Origin: Pleomorphomonas sp. PLEO
GTDB taxonomy: Bacteria > Pseudomonadota > Alphaproteobacteria > Rhizobiales > Pleomorphomonadaceae
Length of the DNA stretch: 64,000 nucleotides
Assembly (NCBI RefSeq): GCF_041320595.1
Contig: NZ_CP166625.1
Span: forward strand, 4,462,001-4,526,000
Direction of reading: 5' to 3'
Shown: positions 8,458 to 17,574 of the stretch, in pieces
Position numbering within the stretch: position 1 is the stretch's first letter
Layout: every line of letters starts with the position of its first letter
Program-made: the position numbers and the translations under genes
Notes under the pieces: generated by a model
Told to the model about the DNA's origin: nothing
What the model saw: the letters and a program-made list of their open reading frames with translations, nothing else
Databases searched by the model: none

Positions 8458-9102
8458 ATGGTCGACAGCAATCAGGCGCCAACGCGCGGTCCAGGGCGAC
8501 CGCCTGTGAGAAGCGACGAGGAAACGCGCGCCGTGATCATCGCGGCGGCGGCGCGGGCCTTTTTGGAGACGGGGTATATCCGCACCGGAATCGACACCAT
8601 CGCCCGTGATGCCGGCGTGTCGACGCGGACGCTCTATCGCCTATTCTCGGCCAAGGAAGACTTGTTGAAGGAAGCCATGGAGGCGCGGATCGACGTGGCC
8701 TTCGGTAGCCTCGACGCGGCGCGAGTGGCTGGCGCCGATCCACACGAAAGCCTTGCGGCATTGCTTTTCGGCTACGCGGGCCTCGCACTATCCGACGAGG
8801 CAGTGCGCCTCACGCGGCTCATCGCGGCCGAGCGCCACGAAGTGCCAGCGCTTGCCAACAGCTACCGGCAGGCAACAGCCCGCATAACCGGCGTGTTTGA
8901 AGCTTGGATTGGCGAGCATCAACAAAGCGGATTTCTCCGCCCCGGCAACGCCGAAACGACAGCGCATCTGTTGCGCGGAACGATCAATGAGGCGCAACGC
9001 CAGATCCTGCTCGGCCTCAGAGAACCGTTCACCGTTGCCGAACAGCGCGACTGGGTGAAGGCATCGGTCGCGATGTTTCTCGACGGCCTCGCCGCAAGCT
9101 AA
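8458..9102 (+). CDS. TetR/AcrR-family transcriptional regulator
   Basis: A 214-residue TetR protein. The N-terminal helix-turn-helix is at about residues 20-65: AAARAFLETGY, then TIARDAGVSTRTLYRLFSAKEDL, a near-perfect TetR recognition region. The C-terminal ligand domain (from about 75) resembles the TetR_C group that has AERHEVPALANSYRQ. ATG 8458 is preferred because AGAGGG sits six bases ahead; ATG 8452 would abut it. It is divergently transcribed from the HlyD/ABC-2 operon and is the likely repressor of that operon and itself. The inducer is unknown. Confidence 0.92.
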   Translation: MVDSNQAPTRGPGRPPVRSDEETRAVIIAAAARAFLETGYIRTGIDTIARDAGVSTRTLYRLFSAKEDLLKEAMEARIDVAFGSLDAARVAGADPHESLAALLFGYAGLALSDEAVRLTRLIAAERHEVPALANSYRQATARITGVFEAWIGEHQQSGFLRPGNAETTAHLLRGTINEAQRQILLGLREPFTVAEQRDWVKASVAMFLDGLAAS

Positions 9103-9108
9103 CGGAAC

Positions 9109-10188
9109 TCAGCGAATGCGAAGTCCGCTTGCCGGATCGAACAGAAGCACGCTTTCGGTATCGAATCCGATATCGAGTTTTTCGCCGCGCCAGCCGGGCG
9201 GCAGAAAGCGAGCCTCGGCGATCACCTGGTCACCATCCGGCGTCCGGCCATAGGCGTATGTCTGTCCGCCGAGGTTTTCCAACACCTCGATGGGCAGCGC
9301 CATCATGTGTGCAGCGGCCTCGCGGAAGTGCTCGGGACGAACGCCGACCAGCACCGACGAGCCAGATTCAAGATCGACTGAGATCGACAGCGCCAGTGAC
9401 AGGTTGAAGGTTGGAATGCTGATCTCGGTGCCACTACCGGTCCGTTTGCTAACGATACCCTTCAGAAAATTCATCTTTGGCGAGCCGATGAAGCCGGCGA
9501 CGAACAGGTTGTCTGGATCGGCGTAGAGATCGATTGGCCGTCCCACCTGCTCGACGCGGCCCGACTTGAGCACGACGATCTTGTCGGCCAGCGTCATCGC
9601 TTCCACCTGATCGTGCGTCACGTAGATCATCGTCGCCTTCACCTCCCGGTGCAGGCGGGCGATCTCCAGCCGCATCTGGACGCGCAGCTCGGCGTCGAGG
9701 TTGGACAGCGGTTCATCGAACAGAAAAACCTTGGGGTTGCGAACGATGGCGCGTCCAATGGCGACGCGCTGCCGCTGACCGCCGGAAAGCTGCTTGGGCT
9801 TGCGGCCGAGTAGCTCTTCAAGATGCAACACACGGGCCGCCTCGCCCACCTTGCGGGCGATCTCGGTCTTCGGCACGTGGTTGATCTTCAAGCCGAAGCC
9901 CATGTTTTCGGCAACCGTCATGTGTGGATAGAGCGCGTAGGACTGGAACACCATGGCGACGCCACGCTCGGACGGCGGCGTCTCGGTGACGTCAGCGCCA
10001 TCGATCTCGATGCGACCTGATGTCGTTTCCTCAAGACCGGCGATGAGCCGCAGCAGCGTCGACTTGCCGCAACCGGACGGTCCGACGAAGACGACGAATT
10101 CGCCGCTGTCCACGTCTAGATCGACCGAATGGATTACGGCAAGTTCGCCAAAGCTCTTGCGCACGCTCTCGAGTTTCAGTCCCGCCAC
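9109..10188 (-). CDS. Carbohydrate ABC transporter ATP-binding protein, MalK/UgpC type
   Basis: Cytoplasmic ATPase of 359 residues for a CUT1 sugar importer. Walker [10 protein letters not shown] (about residues 36-44), Q-loop [12 protein letters not shown], signature LSGGQRQRV (about 134-142), Walker [14 protein letters not shown] and switch His in THDQ are all intact. The C-terminal third is the MalK-type OB/TOBE regulatory domain (VGVRPEH). The GTG at 10188, with GGGAGGA upstream, gives the normal family length; a longer frame to 10242 has no ribosome site. It is divergent from the rhamnosidase, binding protein and permease genes, which lack their own ATPase, so it presumably energises that importer. 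Confidence 0.93.
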   Translation of the reverse strand: MAGLKLESVRKSFGELAVIHSVDLDVDSGEFVVFVGPSGCGKSTLLRLIAGLEETTSGRIEIDGADVTETPPSERGVAMVFQSYALYPHMTVAENMGFGLKINHVPKTEIARKVGEAARVLHLEELLGRKPKQLSGGQRQRVAIGRAIVRNPKVFLFDEPLSNLDAELRVQMRLEIARLHREVKATMIYVTHDQVEAMTLADKIVVLKSGRVEQVGRPIDLYADPDNLFVAGFIGSPKMNFLKGIVSKRTGSGTEISIPTFNLSLALSISVDLESGSSVLVGVRPEHFREAAAHMMALPIEVLENLGGQTYAYGRTPDGDQVIAEARFLPPGWRGEKLDIGFDTESVLLFDPASGLRIR

Positions 10189-10336
10189 GTCATCCTCCCT
10201 CGGCTGCTCTTCCGTTCGCCGAACACATGAGACGCTCGGCAAGCCTCTTTGGTCGGCCTCCTACGGGGTGACCGATAGGCCATCCGCCCCCGACTTTGAG
10301 GCTAGTGGTTTTCCCCAACCGGCCTCTTTACAATTT

Positions 10337-10352
10337 CGTAAACTGGTCTACA
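10337..10352 (-). promoter_or_regulatory. LacI-type operator, copy 1
   Basis: Read on the minus strand this 16-mer is TGTAGACCAGTTTACG, sharing its first eight bases exactly with copy 2 at 10405 and keeping the palindromic trend in the second half. It sits between a possible TTGCAA (10358-10363) and TACGAA (10335-10340) promoter pair for the divergent ATPase gene. Confidence 0.5.
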
Positions 10353-10404
10353 CTTTTTTGCAAGTGAGGCCGGCAAGCGTGAACCGGGCTTGGTTCAACC
10401 TTTA

Positions 10405-10420
10405 TGTAGACCGGTCTCCA
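10405..10420 (+). promoter_or_regulatory. LacI-type operator, copy 2
   Basis: TGTAGACCGGTCTCCA contains the perfect 10-bp palindrome AGACCGGTCT with a central CG, the hallmark of LacI/GalR-family operators. The centre is 68 bp from copy 1. It lies about 90 bp upstream of the rhamnosidase start. The LacI regulator at 16215 ends the same operon and is the natural candidate to bind it. Confidence 0.55.
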
Positions 10421-10507
10421 CGCACTCGCGCAATTCGCGGCGGGAGCAAAAACAAGGACGAGCCGTTCGCGTTGGAAGCGCGCTCGTTCACCGGGAGGAT
10501 AGGACAG

Positions 10508-12865
10508 ATGGATCTGATGGGATCGGGCTTCCGCGTGGCTGGCGGAGCATCTCGCGCCACCGAACGACACATCTGGGCGGCACGGATGATCCGTCCACTG
10601 TCCGATGCCGGCGTTGGCACGCGGCAGCCCTTCCTGCGCAATTCTTTCCAGGGAAAGAGCGGCGGCAAGACAACCCTCCGCATCAGCGCGCTCGGCCTCT
10701 ACCGCGCCTTCATCAACGGCAAACGCGTTGGAGACGATCTGCTCACCCCCGGCTGGACATCTTATTACGACCGCCTCAGCTACCAGACTTACGACGTCGG
10801 CGACCTACTGAGCGACGGTGACAATGTTATCGACGTCTGGCTGGGTGACGGTTGGTACCGTTCTCAGATGATGTGGGCGCATGAGCACGCCATTCTCAAC
10901 ACCTGGGGCGACCGTATCGCGGCCATCGTTGAACTTGAGGCGGACGGTAAAACGATCCTCGCGTCCGATACGAGCTGGTCGAGTGGTCTTACCCCCATTT
11001 TGAAATCGGGCATCTATTTCGGCGAGACTTACGACGCCCGCCTTGAGGGCGCGGCCGCCGATCAGGGCGTCGCACTCCACGAAGACTTCGACCCAAGTGT
11101 GCTGGTTGCTCACGAGGTGAACGGCGTCAAGGAGCTTGGCGCCCTCAAACCCGCCTCGTCTTTCACCGACGCCGAGGGACGCACCATTTACGACTTCGGC
11201 CAGAACGCCGCCGCCTACCTCGCCTTCACAGTGAAGGGCGAGGCCGGCGCGACGGTGTTGGTCGAACATTCGGAAATCCTCGACAAGGGCGAGTTCTGCA
11301 ATACCAACCTGCGCTCGGCCCCCTGCCGCATCACCTATGTGTTGAAGGGAGAGGGCCGCGAAAGCTACAAGCCGACTTTCACCTTCCAAGGCTTCCGCTT
11401 TGTTCGCGTCACGGTGACCGGCAGGGCGGAGATCATCGACGTCGCCTCGGTACCGATCTCCTCGGCGGTCACACGCACTGGCTGGCTCACCACCGGTCAT
11501 CCGCTGGTCAACCGGCTGGTCGAAAACTCGGTGTGGTCGCAACGATCCAACTTTGTCGACGTGCCGACCGATTGCCCGCAACGCGACGAGCGCCTCGGCT
11601 GGACGGGGGACGCGCAAGTCTTTGCCGCCACCGCCTGCTATCTTCATGACAGCCACGACTTCTTCGTCAAATGGTTGCGCGACGTGATGGCCGACCAGCG
11701 AGAGGACGGCGAGATCGCTCACGTGGTGCCCGACCCGACGCGCGGCCATGAAGACCTCTACCCAGGCTTCTATGGCTCGACCGGCTGGGGCGATGCCATC
11801 TCGATCGTACCCCACGCGCTCTACCGCCATTACGGCGACCTCGACATTCTGCGCGAGACGCTGCCGGCCATGATCCGCTGGAACGATTTCGTCTGGTCGA
11901 TCAGCAACGGCCCAATCGTCCGGCCGCCACGGCCTTGGGCGGCACGTGGCTTCACCTTTGGCGACTGGCTACAACCGAAAGGGCCGAGCGAGAAACCGCT
12001 GCCGACCATCGGCGACGACGCGGCCGCAACCATCTATCTGTTCATCGCGGCCAAGCTGACCGCCAAGATCGCAGGCCTCGTCGGCGACACGACCAACGAG
12101 CAGCGCCTTTACGAACGGGCCGAAGCGGTGAAGGCAGCCTTCGCCCAGGAGTTCATTACGCCGTCGGGCCGCCTCGCCTATGACGATCAGACCTCTTATG
12201 CCCTCGCCTTCCTGCACGACCTCATTCCCGAGGACAAGCGTACGGCGGCAAAGGGCTATTTCAAGGCGACGATCGCCCGATCGGGCGGCCGCATCGGTAC
12301 CGGCTTCATCGGCACCCCCGCCCTTCTGCCGGCGCTCATCAAGATCGGCGAACCTGAACTGGCCGGCGCCGTCTTCCTGCAAGAAGAAGTGCCGGGCTGG
12401 CTCTATCAGGTGAAGAATGGCGCCACCACCATTTGGGAGCGCTGGGACGCCATCCAGGCGGACGGTTCGGTGTTTGATCCGTCGATGAATTCCTACAACC
12501 ATTACGCCTATGGCGCGGTCTGCCAGTGGCTGTTCGAGGAAGTGGCGGGCCTTCGACCGGACGAGGTCGAGCCGGGCTTCCGGCATATCGTGTTCGAGCC
12601 GGCGATCATCCCGGCGCTATCTCCGGTCGCCGCCGCTCACGACGTGGCCGCTGGCCGTATCGAAGCGGGCTGGCGCATCGACGGCGACACGGTCACTTGG
12701 GAAACCGTCGTCCCTGACGGCGCGCGCGGCACGCTGATCGTGCCGACCGAAGCCCAAAACGTCATCCTCGACGGCAAGCCTGTCACCTCGGCCTCCGTTC
12801 AGGACAAGCAGCGTCTCGCCGTGGGAAGCGGACGCCACGTCGTCACTTTCACCGTCGCCCCCTGA
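10508..12865 (+). CDS. Alpha-L-rhamnosidase, glycoside hydrolase family 78
   Basis: A 785-residue GH78 enzyme releasing terminal alpha-L-rhamnose from rhamnosides or rhamnogalacturonan fragments. The N-terminal beta-sandwich domains carry LGLYRAFINGKRVGDDLLTPGWTSY-type sequence and DVWLGDGWYRS (about residues 115). The (alpha/alpha)6 catalytic barrel holds the family core DCPQRDERLGWTGD at about 355-368 with the acidic residues, plus TTIWERWDAI near 645 and the SMNSYNHYAYGA segment. No signal peptide is seen, so it should act in the cytoplasm on imported oligosaccharides. ATG 10508 follows GGGAGGA. It heads the operon with the binding protein, permeases and LacI gene, which suggests import of intact rhamnosides followed by internal cleavage. 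Confidence 0.95.
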   Translation: MDLMGSGFRVAGGASRATERHIWAARMIRPLSDAGVGTRQPFLRNSFQGKSGGKTTLRISALGLYRAFINGKRVGDDLLTPGWTSYYDRLSYQTYDVGDLLSDGDNVIDVWLGDGWYRSQMMWAHEHAILNTWGDRIAAIVELEADGKTILASDTSWSSGLTPILKSGIYFGETYDARLEGAAADQGVALHEDFDPSVLVAHEVNGVKELGALKPASSFTDAEGRTIYDFGQNAAAYLAFTVKGEAGATVLVEHSEILDKGEFCNTNLRSAPCRITYVLKGEGRESYKPTFTFQGFRFVRVTVTGRAEIIDVASVPISSAVTRTGWLTTGHPLVNRLVENSVWSQRSNFVDVPTDCPQRDERLGWTGDAQVFAATACYLHDSHDFFVKWLRDVMADQREDGEIAHVVPDPTRGHEDLYPGFYGSTGWGDAISIVPHALYRHYGDLDILRETLPAMIRWNDFVWSISNGPIVRPPRPWAARGFTFGDWLQPKGPSEKPLPTIGDDAAATIYLFIAAKLTAKIAGLVGDTTNEQRLYERAEAVKAAFAQEFITPSGRLAYDDQTSYALAFLHDLIPEDKRTAAKGYFKATIARSGGRIGTGFIGTPALLPALIKIGEPELAGAVFLQEEVPGWLYQVKNGATTIWERWDAIQADGSVFDPSMNSYNHYAYGAVCQWLFEEVAGLRPDEVEPGFRHIVFEPAIIPALSPVAAAHDVAAGRIEAGWRIDGDTVTWETVVPDGARGTLIVPTEAQNVILDGKPVTSASVQDKQRLAVGSGRHVVTFTVAP

Positions 12866-12935
12866 GGGGCGAGGGACTATTCTCCGCCCCGGCCGAGAGG
12901 ACGGTCGGGCGGATGAAAATTGGGAGGAGAACCAC

Positions 12936-14234
12936 ATGAGCCGTACGATTTCCCGCCGTCTTCTGGTGGCAGCCGCCGCCGGCACCGCACTTGCGCTATC
13001 CTTTGCCTCGTCGGCCTACGCCGAGGTGAAGCTGAACTTCCTCGTCGACAACGCGCCGGCGACCGTCAAGGCCTCGGAAGCGCTGGCAGCCGCCTTCCAC
13101 GCCAAGAACCCCGACATTACCATCGAGGTGGAATCGCGCGCCGCTGGCGGCGAAGGCGACAATATCGTCAAGACGCGGCTCGCGACCGGCGAGATGACCG
13201 ATGTATTCATGTACAATTCCGGCTCACTGTTCCACGCACTCAACCCACAACAGAATATGCTCGACCTCACCGACGAGCCCTATCAGTCCGACATCATGGA
13301 CAGCTTCAAGTCGGTGGTCAGCGAGAACGGCAGGATCTATGGCGCCCCATTCCAGATGGCCTATGGCGGCGGCGTGCTTTACAATAAGAAGATCTATGCG
13401 GAACTCGGCCTGTCCGTCCCCAAGACGTGGGCCGACTTCATGAAAAACAATGCGGTAATCAAGGAAAAGACCAAGGCAGCTCCAGTCATCCAAACGTTCA
13501 AGGATACCTGGACATCGCAGCTGTTCTTCCTTGGCGACTTCTATAACGTCTTGCAGGCAGTGCCGACCTTCCCTGCCGACTTCACGGCTAACAAAGCGAA
13601 GTTTGCAACGACGCCAGCTGCCATTAAGGGCTTCGAGCATCAGGCAGAAGTATTCAAGGCCGGGTATCTCAACGAAGACTTCGGTTCGGCGAGCTTTGAC
13701 GACGGTCTACGAATGGTAGCGAAGGGCGAAGGCGTCCACTATCCGATGATAACGTTTGCCTTCGGCAACATCTTCGAGAACTACAAGGACAACATCAACG
13801 ACGTCGGCTTTTTCGCCCTGCCGAGCGACGACGCTACCAAAAATGGTCTTACCGCCTGGATGGCCAATGGTATTTATGGCTATGCCCAGACCGAACATCC
13901 TGCCGAGGTGAAGAAGTTCATCGCTTTCGTTGCCAGCAAGGAAGGCTGCGACGCCCAGACCGAGGCGGTCGGTGCCATCGGCCCTTACATGAGCAAATCC
14001 TGCACCCTGCCTGCCGACGTCGCACCGGCGATTAAGGACCTCGTCGCCTACTTCGCCGAAGGTGGCAAGAACGCGCCGGCCCTCGAATTCCTGTCGCCGG
14101 TCAAGGGGCCGGCGCTCGAACAGATCACCGTCGAAATTGGCTCGGGTATCCGCTCGCCGATTGATGGCGCCAAGCTTTATGACGAGGACGTGCGCAAGCA
14201 GGCCCTGCAGCTCGCTCTGCCAGGCTGGGAATGA
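12936..14234 (+). CDS. Extracellular solute-binding protein (family 1) for rhamnosides
   Basis: A 432-residue periplasmic binding protein of the CUT1 class. The N terminus is a signal peptide with a basic start (MSRTISRRLL), hydrophobic core and AYA cleavage at about residue 29. The mature part shows the SBP_bac_1 pattern: FHAKNPDITIEVESRA, VKTRLATGEMTDVFMYNSGS, YGAPFQMAYGGGVLYNKKIY. A strong GGGAGGAGA ribosome site precedes ATG 12936. It sits between the GH78 gene and two permeases, so rhamnose-containing oligosaccharides are the inferred ligand. Confidence 0.93.
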   Translation: MSRTISRRLLVAAAAGTALALSFASSAYAEVKLNFLVDNAPATVKASEALAAAFHAKNPDITIEVESRAAGGEGDNIVKTRLATGEMTDVFMYNSGSLFHALNPQQNMLDLTDEPYQSDIMDSFKSVVSENGRIYGAPFQMAYGGGVLYNKKIYAELGLSVPKTWADFMKNNAVIKEKTKAAPVIQTFKDTWTSQLFFLGDFYNVLQAVPTFPADFTANKAKFATTPAAIKGFEHQAEVFKAGYLNEDFGSASFDDGLRMVAKGEGVHYPMITFAFGNIFENYKDNINDVGFFALPSDDATKNGLTAWMANGIYGYAQTEHPAEVKKFIAFVASKEGCDAQTEAVGAIGPYMSKSCTLPADVAPAIKDLVAYFAEGGKNAPALEFLSPVKGPALEQITVEIGSGIRSPIDGAKLYDEDVRKQALQLALPGWE

Positions 14235-14363
14235 GCAGTTTGGCGCCAAAGCCGGTATCAGTCGACCGACTTTGAGAACCAACCCATTGTTTTAAAACTG
14301 GATCTATCCGAACGTCTCGACGACCTTCGAGATGAATGATCCGGACGTCCTCCTCCCCGAGAA

Positions 14364-14389
14364 GCGGCCCCGCGTTCGCGCGAGGCCGC
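14364..14389 (+). promoter_or_regulatory. Stable UUCG hairpin between binding protein and permease genes
   Basis: GCGGCC (14364-14369) pairs with GGCCGC (14384-14389), and the inner CGCG-TTCG-CGCG forms a UUCG tetraloop, with one internal mismatch. No T-run follows. Hairpins at this position in ABC operons commonly protect the binding-protein mRNA and lower permease expression. Confidence 0.6.
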
Positions 14390-14421
14390 GCCCGATAGAA
14401 TGATGGCGCTGGAGTGCCCTG

Positions 14422-15312
14422 ATGAATATTCAAGGAAAGAAAGGCACCCGTCGCGGACTTGCGGCGGCCTATCCGAGCTGGTTCTACCTGCCGGCCGCCA
14501 TCATCTTCGGCGTATTGTTCCTGTTCCCCACTTTTGCCTCACTGTTCTTCAGCCTGACGCGCTGGACCTTGTTCCAGTATTCCTTCATCGGGCTGGATAA
14601 TTTCCGGCAATTCTTCAGCGAGCCCTTCTTGGTCTGGGGTCTCGTCAACACGCTGATCTATGCCGTCGTGACGTCTGGCTCGAAGGTCGTGCTCGGCATG
14701 CTCTTGGGCATATTGCTCACCTCCAACGTCATGGTCCGTGGCCTCTTGCGTGCCATCGTATTCTTCCCGGTACTGGTCTCGACCATCGGCGTCGGCATCA
14801 CTTTCACCATGCTGATGCATCCCACCAATGGCCTCATCAATGATGTCATCGCCACCTTCGGCGTGAAAGGACCGGCGTGGCTCACGGATCCGCGCTTCGC
14901 CCTGCTCTCGGTTGCCTTCGTCGATGTCTGGAAAGGCGTGGGGCTTGCCACCGTCATCTATATCGCCGGCATCGTCTCCATTCCGGCAGAATATTATGAG
15001 GCGGCCAAGATGGACGGCGCCAACGCGTTGCAGCGCTTCTGGAACATCACGCTGCCACTCGCCCGTCCGGCCACCATCACGGTGATCATCCTCAGTCTGA
15101 TCGGCGGCCTCAGGTCCTTCGATCTCATCTGGGCGATGACCAAGGGTGGCCCTGGCTTTACGACCGACGTTGTAGCCTCGGTCATCTACAAGCAATACCA
15201 GGCTGGCTTCTACGGTCTATCAACTGCCGGCAATGTTGTGCTGTTCGTGCTGGTGGCGGCGATCGTCGTGCCGCTGTCCTTCGCCCTCAATCGCAAGGAG
15301 GTCGAGGCATGA
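14422..15312 (+). CDS. CUT1 sugar ABC transporter permease (MalF/UgpA-like)
   Basis: A 296-residue inner-membrane permease with six hydrophobic segments and the cytoplasmic EAA loop read as EYYEAAKMDGANALQRFWNITLP (about residues 193-215), which docks on the ATPase. The N-terminal PSWFYLPAAIIFGVLFLFPT helix is typical of UgpA-type permeases. It is joined to the next permease by an ATGA overlap (15309-15312) and follows the binding protein after a hairpin. Inferred substrate: rhamnose-containing oligosaccharide. Confidence 0.93.
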   Translation: MNIQGKKGTRRGLAAAYPSWFYLPAAIIFGVLFLFPTFASLFFSLTRWTLFQYSFIGLDNFRQFFSEPFLVWGLVNTLIYAVVTSGSKVVLGMLLGILLTSNVMVRGLLRAIVFFPVLVSTIGVGITFTMLMHPTNGLINDVIATFGVKGPAWLTDPRFALLSVAFVDVWKGVGLATVIYIAGIVSIPAEYYEAAKMDGANALQRFWNITLPLARPATITVIILSLIGGLRSFDLIWAMTKGGPGFTTDVVASVIYKQYQAGFYGLSTAGNVVLFVLVAAIVVPLSFALNRKEVEA

Positions 15313-16142
15313 CCACCAAGAAATTCAAATATTACGCGACGGGCACTCTCTCGCTCGCCCTCGCCTTCTTCGTCTTTGTCGTGCCGTTCCTCTTCATCAT
15401 CGTCAACGCATTGAAGGACAAGCCGGAAGCCGCGCTGTTGCATTTCACCTGGCCGAGCGAGACCCACCTCTGGGAGAACCTCATCGCCGTAGTCGAGGCG
15501 CGTGATTACATGCTGATCACCGCCTTCATCAACTCGATCATTTTGACCGTGGTGGCGGTAACCGGCCTCGTCGTCTTCGGTGCCATGGTCGGCTTCGTGC
15601 TGCAACGGCGGCCATCGCGCTGGAGCGGTCTCATCAATTTCATGGTGCTGGCCGGCCTGATCATGCCGCCAGCCGTGGTGCCGACCATCTGGCTTCTGCA
15701 ATGGCTCGGCCTGTTCAAGACACTTTCCGGCCTGATCCTGATTGAGATCGCCTATAGCCTGTCTTTCTCGGTACTGCTGTTCCGTGCCTTCATCGCTACC
15801 ATCCCGCGCGAACTCGACGAAGCGGCGATCCTCGAGGGCGCAGGCCCCTTCACGCTGTTCTTCCGCATCGTGCTGCCGCTCCTGAAACCGGTCGCGGTAA
15901 CGGTGATCGTCGTGCAGTCGGTGGCGATTTTCAACGACTTCACCAACCCCCTCTATTACTTGCCGGGAGCAAAAAACGCGACGGTGCAACTGACGTTGTT
16001 CAATTTCCAAAGTATGTTCAATACGTCATACAACCTTCTGTTCATGAATATTCTGATCATCACCATTCCGCCGCTGATCATGTTCCTGTTCTTCAACCGG
16101 CAGATCGTCGAGGGCATGACAGCAGGCGCCGTAAAGGGTTGA
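15309..16142 (+). CDS. CUT1 sugar ABC transporter permease (MalG/UgpE-like)
   Basis: A 277-residue permease pairing with the preceding gene. The EAA motif is ELDEAAILEGAGPFTLFFRIVLPLLKP (about residues 164-190), and the protein has six predicted helices, beginning with LSLALAFFVFVVPFLFIIVNALKD. The start codon overlaps the upstream stop, so the two permeases are translationally coupled and probably made in equal amounts. The cytoplasmic ATPase is presumably the divergent gene at 9109-10188. Confidence 0.93.
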   Translation: MTTKKFKYYATGTLSLALAFFVFVVPFLFIIVNALKDKPEAALLHFTWPSETHLWENLIAVVEARDYMLITAFINSIILTVVAVTGLVVFGAMVGFVLQRRPSRWSGLINFMVLAGLIMPPAVVPTIWLLQWLGLFKTLSGLILIEIAYSLSFSVLLFRAFIATIPRELDEAAILEGAGPFTLFFRIVLPLLKPVAVTVIVVQSVAIFNDFTNPLYYLPGAKNATVQLTLFNFQSMFNTSYNLLFMNILIITIPPLIMFLFFNRQIVEGMTAGAVKG

Positions 16143-16214
16143 GAATGATCGTTGCCGGCAAACTGCCGAGTGTATAGAGGAAGCTTGGAAAACGGCGGAA
16201 ACGGGCGGGGAATC

Positions 16215-17237
16215 ATGAAGCGCGCGACGATCAAGGACGTGGCGGAAGCGGCCGGAGTGTCGCGTGCCGCCGTTTCCAAAGTCTTGCGCAATGCTTATGG
16301 CCTTTCCGATGACATGCGCACTCGTGTCGAAGCCGCGATGACTGCGCTCAACTATCGACCGCAGACGGCGGCGCGAGGGCTTCGGGGACGAACCTACACG
16401 CTTGGCATTGTACTGCCGGACATGCGGAATCCTTTCTTCCCAGATATTCTCGACGGTGTCATCTCAACGCTCAGGAGCACCAGTTACGGGCCGCTGATCG
16501 GCTTTCGTCCGACGGCCGAAGCAACCGAAAAGCACGCCATCGACACCATGCTCGATCACAAGATCGATGGCTTCCTGATGGTGGCTCCGCGTCTCGAAGA
16601 GGCCTACCTCACCACCGTCGCCACGTCAGTGCCGACCGTGATGATCGGGCGCCACGATCGCGACTGCGGCTACGACACCGTCAATAATGATGATCGCACC
16701 GGGGCCCGCCTTGCGGTCGAGTACTTGATATCGCTGGGACATCGAGACATTGCCTATTTCGGTCTTGATCCAGACTCCGCGGCTCCCAACAATTCGACGA
16801 CGCTGCGTCTGGTCGGCTATAGGGACACTATGGCGGCGCACGGGCTCTCCGATCGGATGGCGATTTTCGAAGGTACCCATTTCCGTGGCGAACGGTACGA
16901 CGAGGAAGTGTCGCGACGCATTCTGCAAAGCGCGCGGCGCCCGACCGCGGTTTTCTGCTGGACCGACTCGGTGGCATTTACCGTGATGGCCGAGGCAGCG
17001 AAGCTCGGCATTCGCGTGCCGGAGGATCTGTCAGTGATTGGCTACGACAATTCCCGCCTCGCCGCGTTGCCTCAGTTATCGCTCACCTCGGTCGATCAGT
17101 CGGGTCATCTGCTCGGTAGCGAGGCGATGAAGCTATTGATCGAGAGGATCGAGGGGCGACACACCGATCAACACATTATTCTGCCTCCACACCTCGACGT
17201 AAAAGGCTCGACCGGGCCCGTCCCTGCGCGGAGCTGA
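16215..17237 (+). CDS. LacI-family transcriptional regulator of the rhamnoside operon
   Basis: A 340-residue LacI/GalR regulator. The DNA-binding head occupies about residues 1-50 (TIKDVAEAAGVSRAAVSKVLRN, then the hinge-proximal LNYRPQTAARGLR). The remainder is a periplasmic-binding-protein fold with GIVLPDMRNPFFPDIL and the C-terminal SVIGYDNSRLAALPQLSLTSVDQ block. ATG 16215 is chosen because it puts MKRATIKDVAE at the exact family start; a longer frame to 16152 is not LacI-like. Last gene of the GH78 operon. The predicted operators are the two palindromes at 10337 and 10405, making it a self-contained control loop; the inducer is probably rhamnose or a rhamnoside. Confidence 0.94.
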   Translation: MKRATIKDVAEAAGVSRAAVSKVLRNAYGLSDDMRTRVEAAMTALNYRPQTAARGLRGRTYTLGIVLPDMRNPFFPDILDGVISTLRSTSYGPLIGFRPTAEATEKHAIDTMLDHKIDGFLMVAPRLEEAYLTTVATSVPTVMIGRHDRDCGYDTVNNDDRTGARLAVEYLISLGHRDIAYFGLDPDSAAPNNSTTLRLVGYRDTMAAHGLSDRMAIFEGTHFRGERYDEEVSRRILQSARRPTAVFCWTDSVAFTVMAEAAKLGIRVPEDLSVIGYDNSRLAALPQLSLTSVDQSGHLLGSEAMKLLIERIEGRHTDQHIILPPHLDVKGSTGPVPARS

Positions 17238-17240
17238 CCG

Positions 17241-17555
17241 TCAGGCGAGAAAGAATACCTCGCGAAGATCGTCCGACTTCGGACTGTTGTCCGGATTGGA
17301 CGGCATTATATCGGCCATGTATGTCCACCACTTCTGACAGATTTCCGTGGCAGCCACCGCATCCCAGCGCTCTTCCGATTCAATCTCGACAGTTGCGAAC
17401 AGTGTCGACGTCTTTGGCTCAAGGTAGATGGCGTAGTTGTGTGCGCCATGCGCCTTGAGCACAGCCGCCAACTCGGGCCAGATCTCGTCATGACGGCGCT
17501 TATATTCCGCGTGGGCATCTGGGTTGACCCACATGACGAAGGCTTTTCTGATCAC
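17241..17555 (-). CDS. rhaM: L-rhamnose mutarotase
   Basis: RhaM/RhaU (104 aa), interconverting alpha- and beta-L-rhamnose. Hallmarks are [24 protein letters not shown] with the catalytic His (about residue 22), [19 protein letters not shown] and the C-terminal WWTYMADIM with the substrate-stacking Trp pair. The start is a GTG at 17555 with a strong GGGAGGA site. In rhizobia the mutarotase (rhaU) is within the rhaSTPQUK operon; here it is on the opposite strand, convergent with the LacI gene. Confidence 0.95.
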   Translation of the reverse strand: MIRKAFVMWVNPDAHAEYKRRHDEIWPELAAVLKAHGAHNYAIYLEPKTSTLFATVEIESEERWDAVAATEICQKWWTYMADIMPSNPDNSPKSDDLREVFFLA

Positions 17556-17574
17556 GATACATCCTCCCGCGCTT

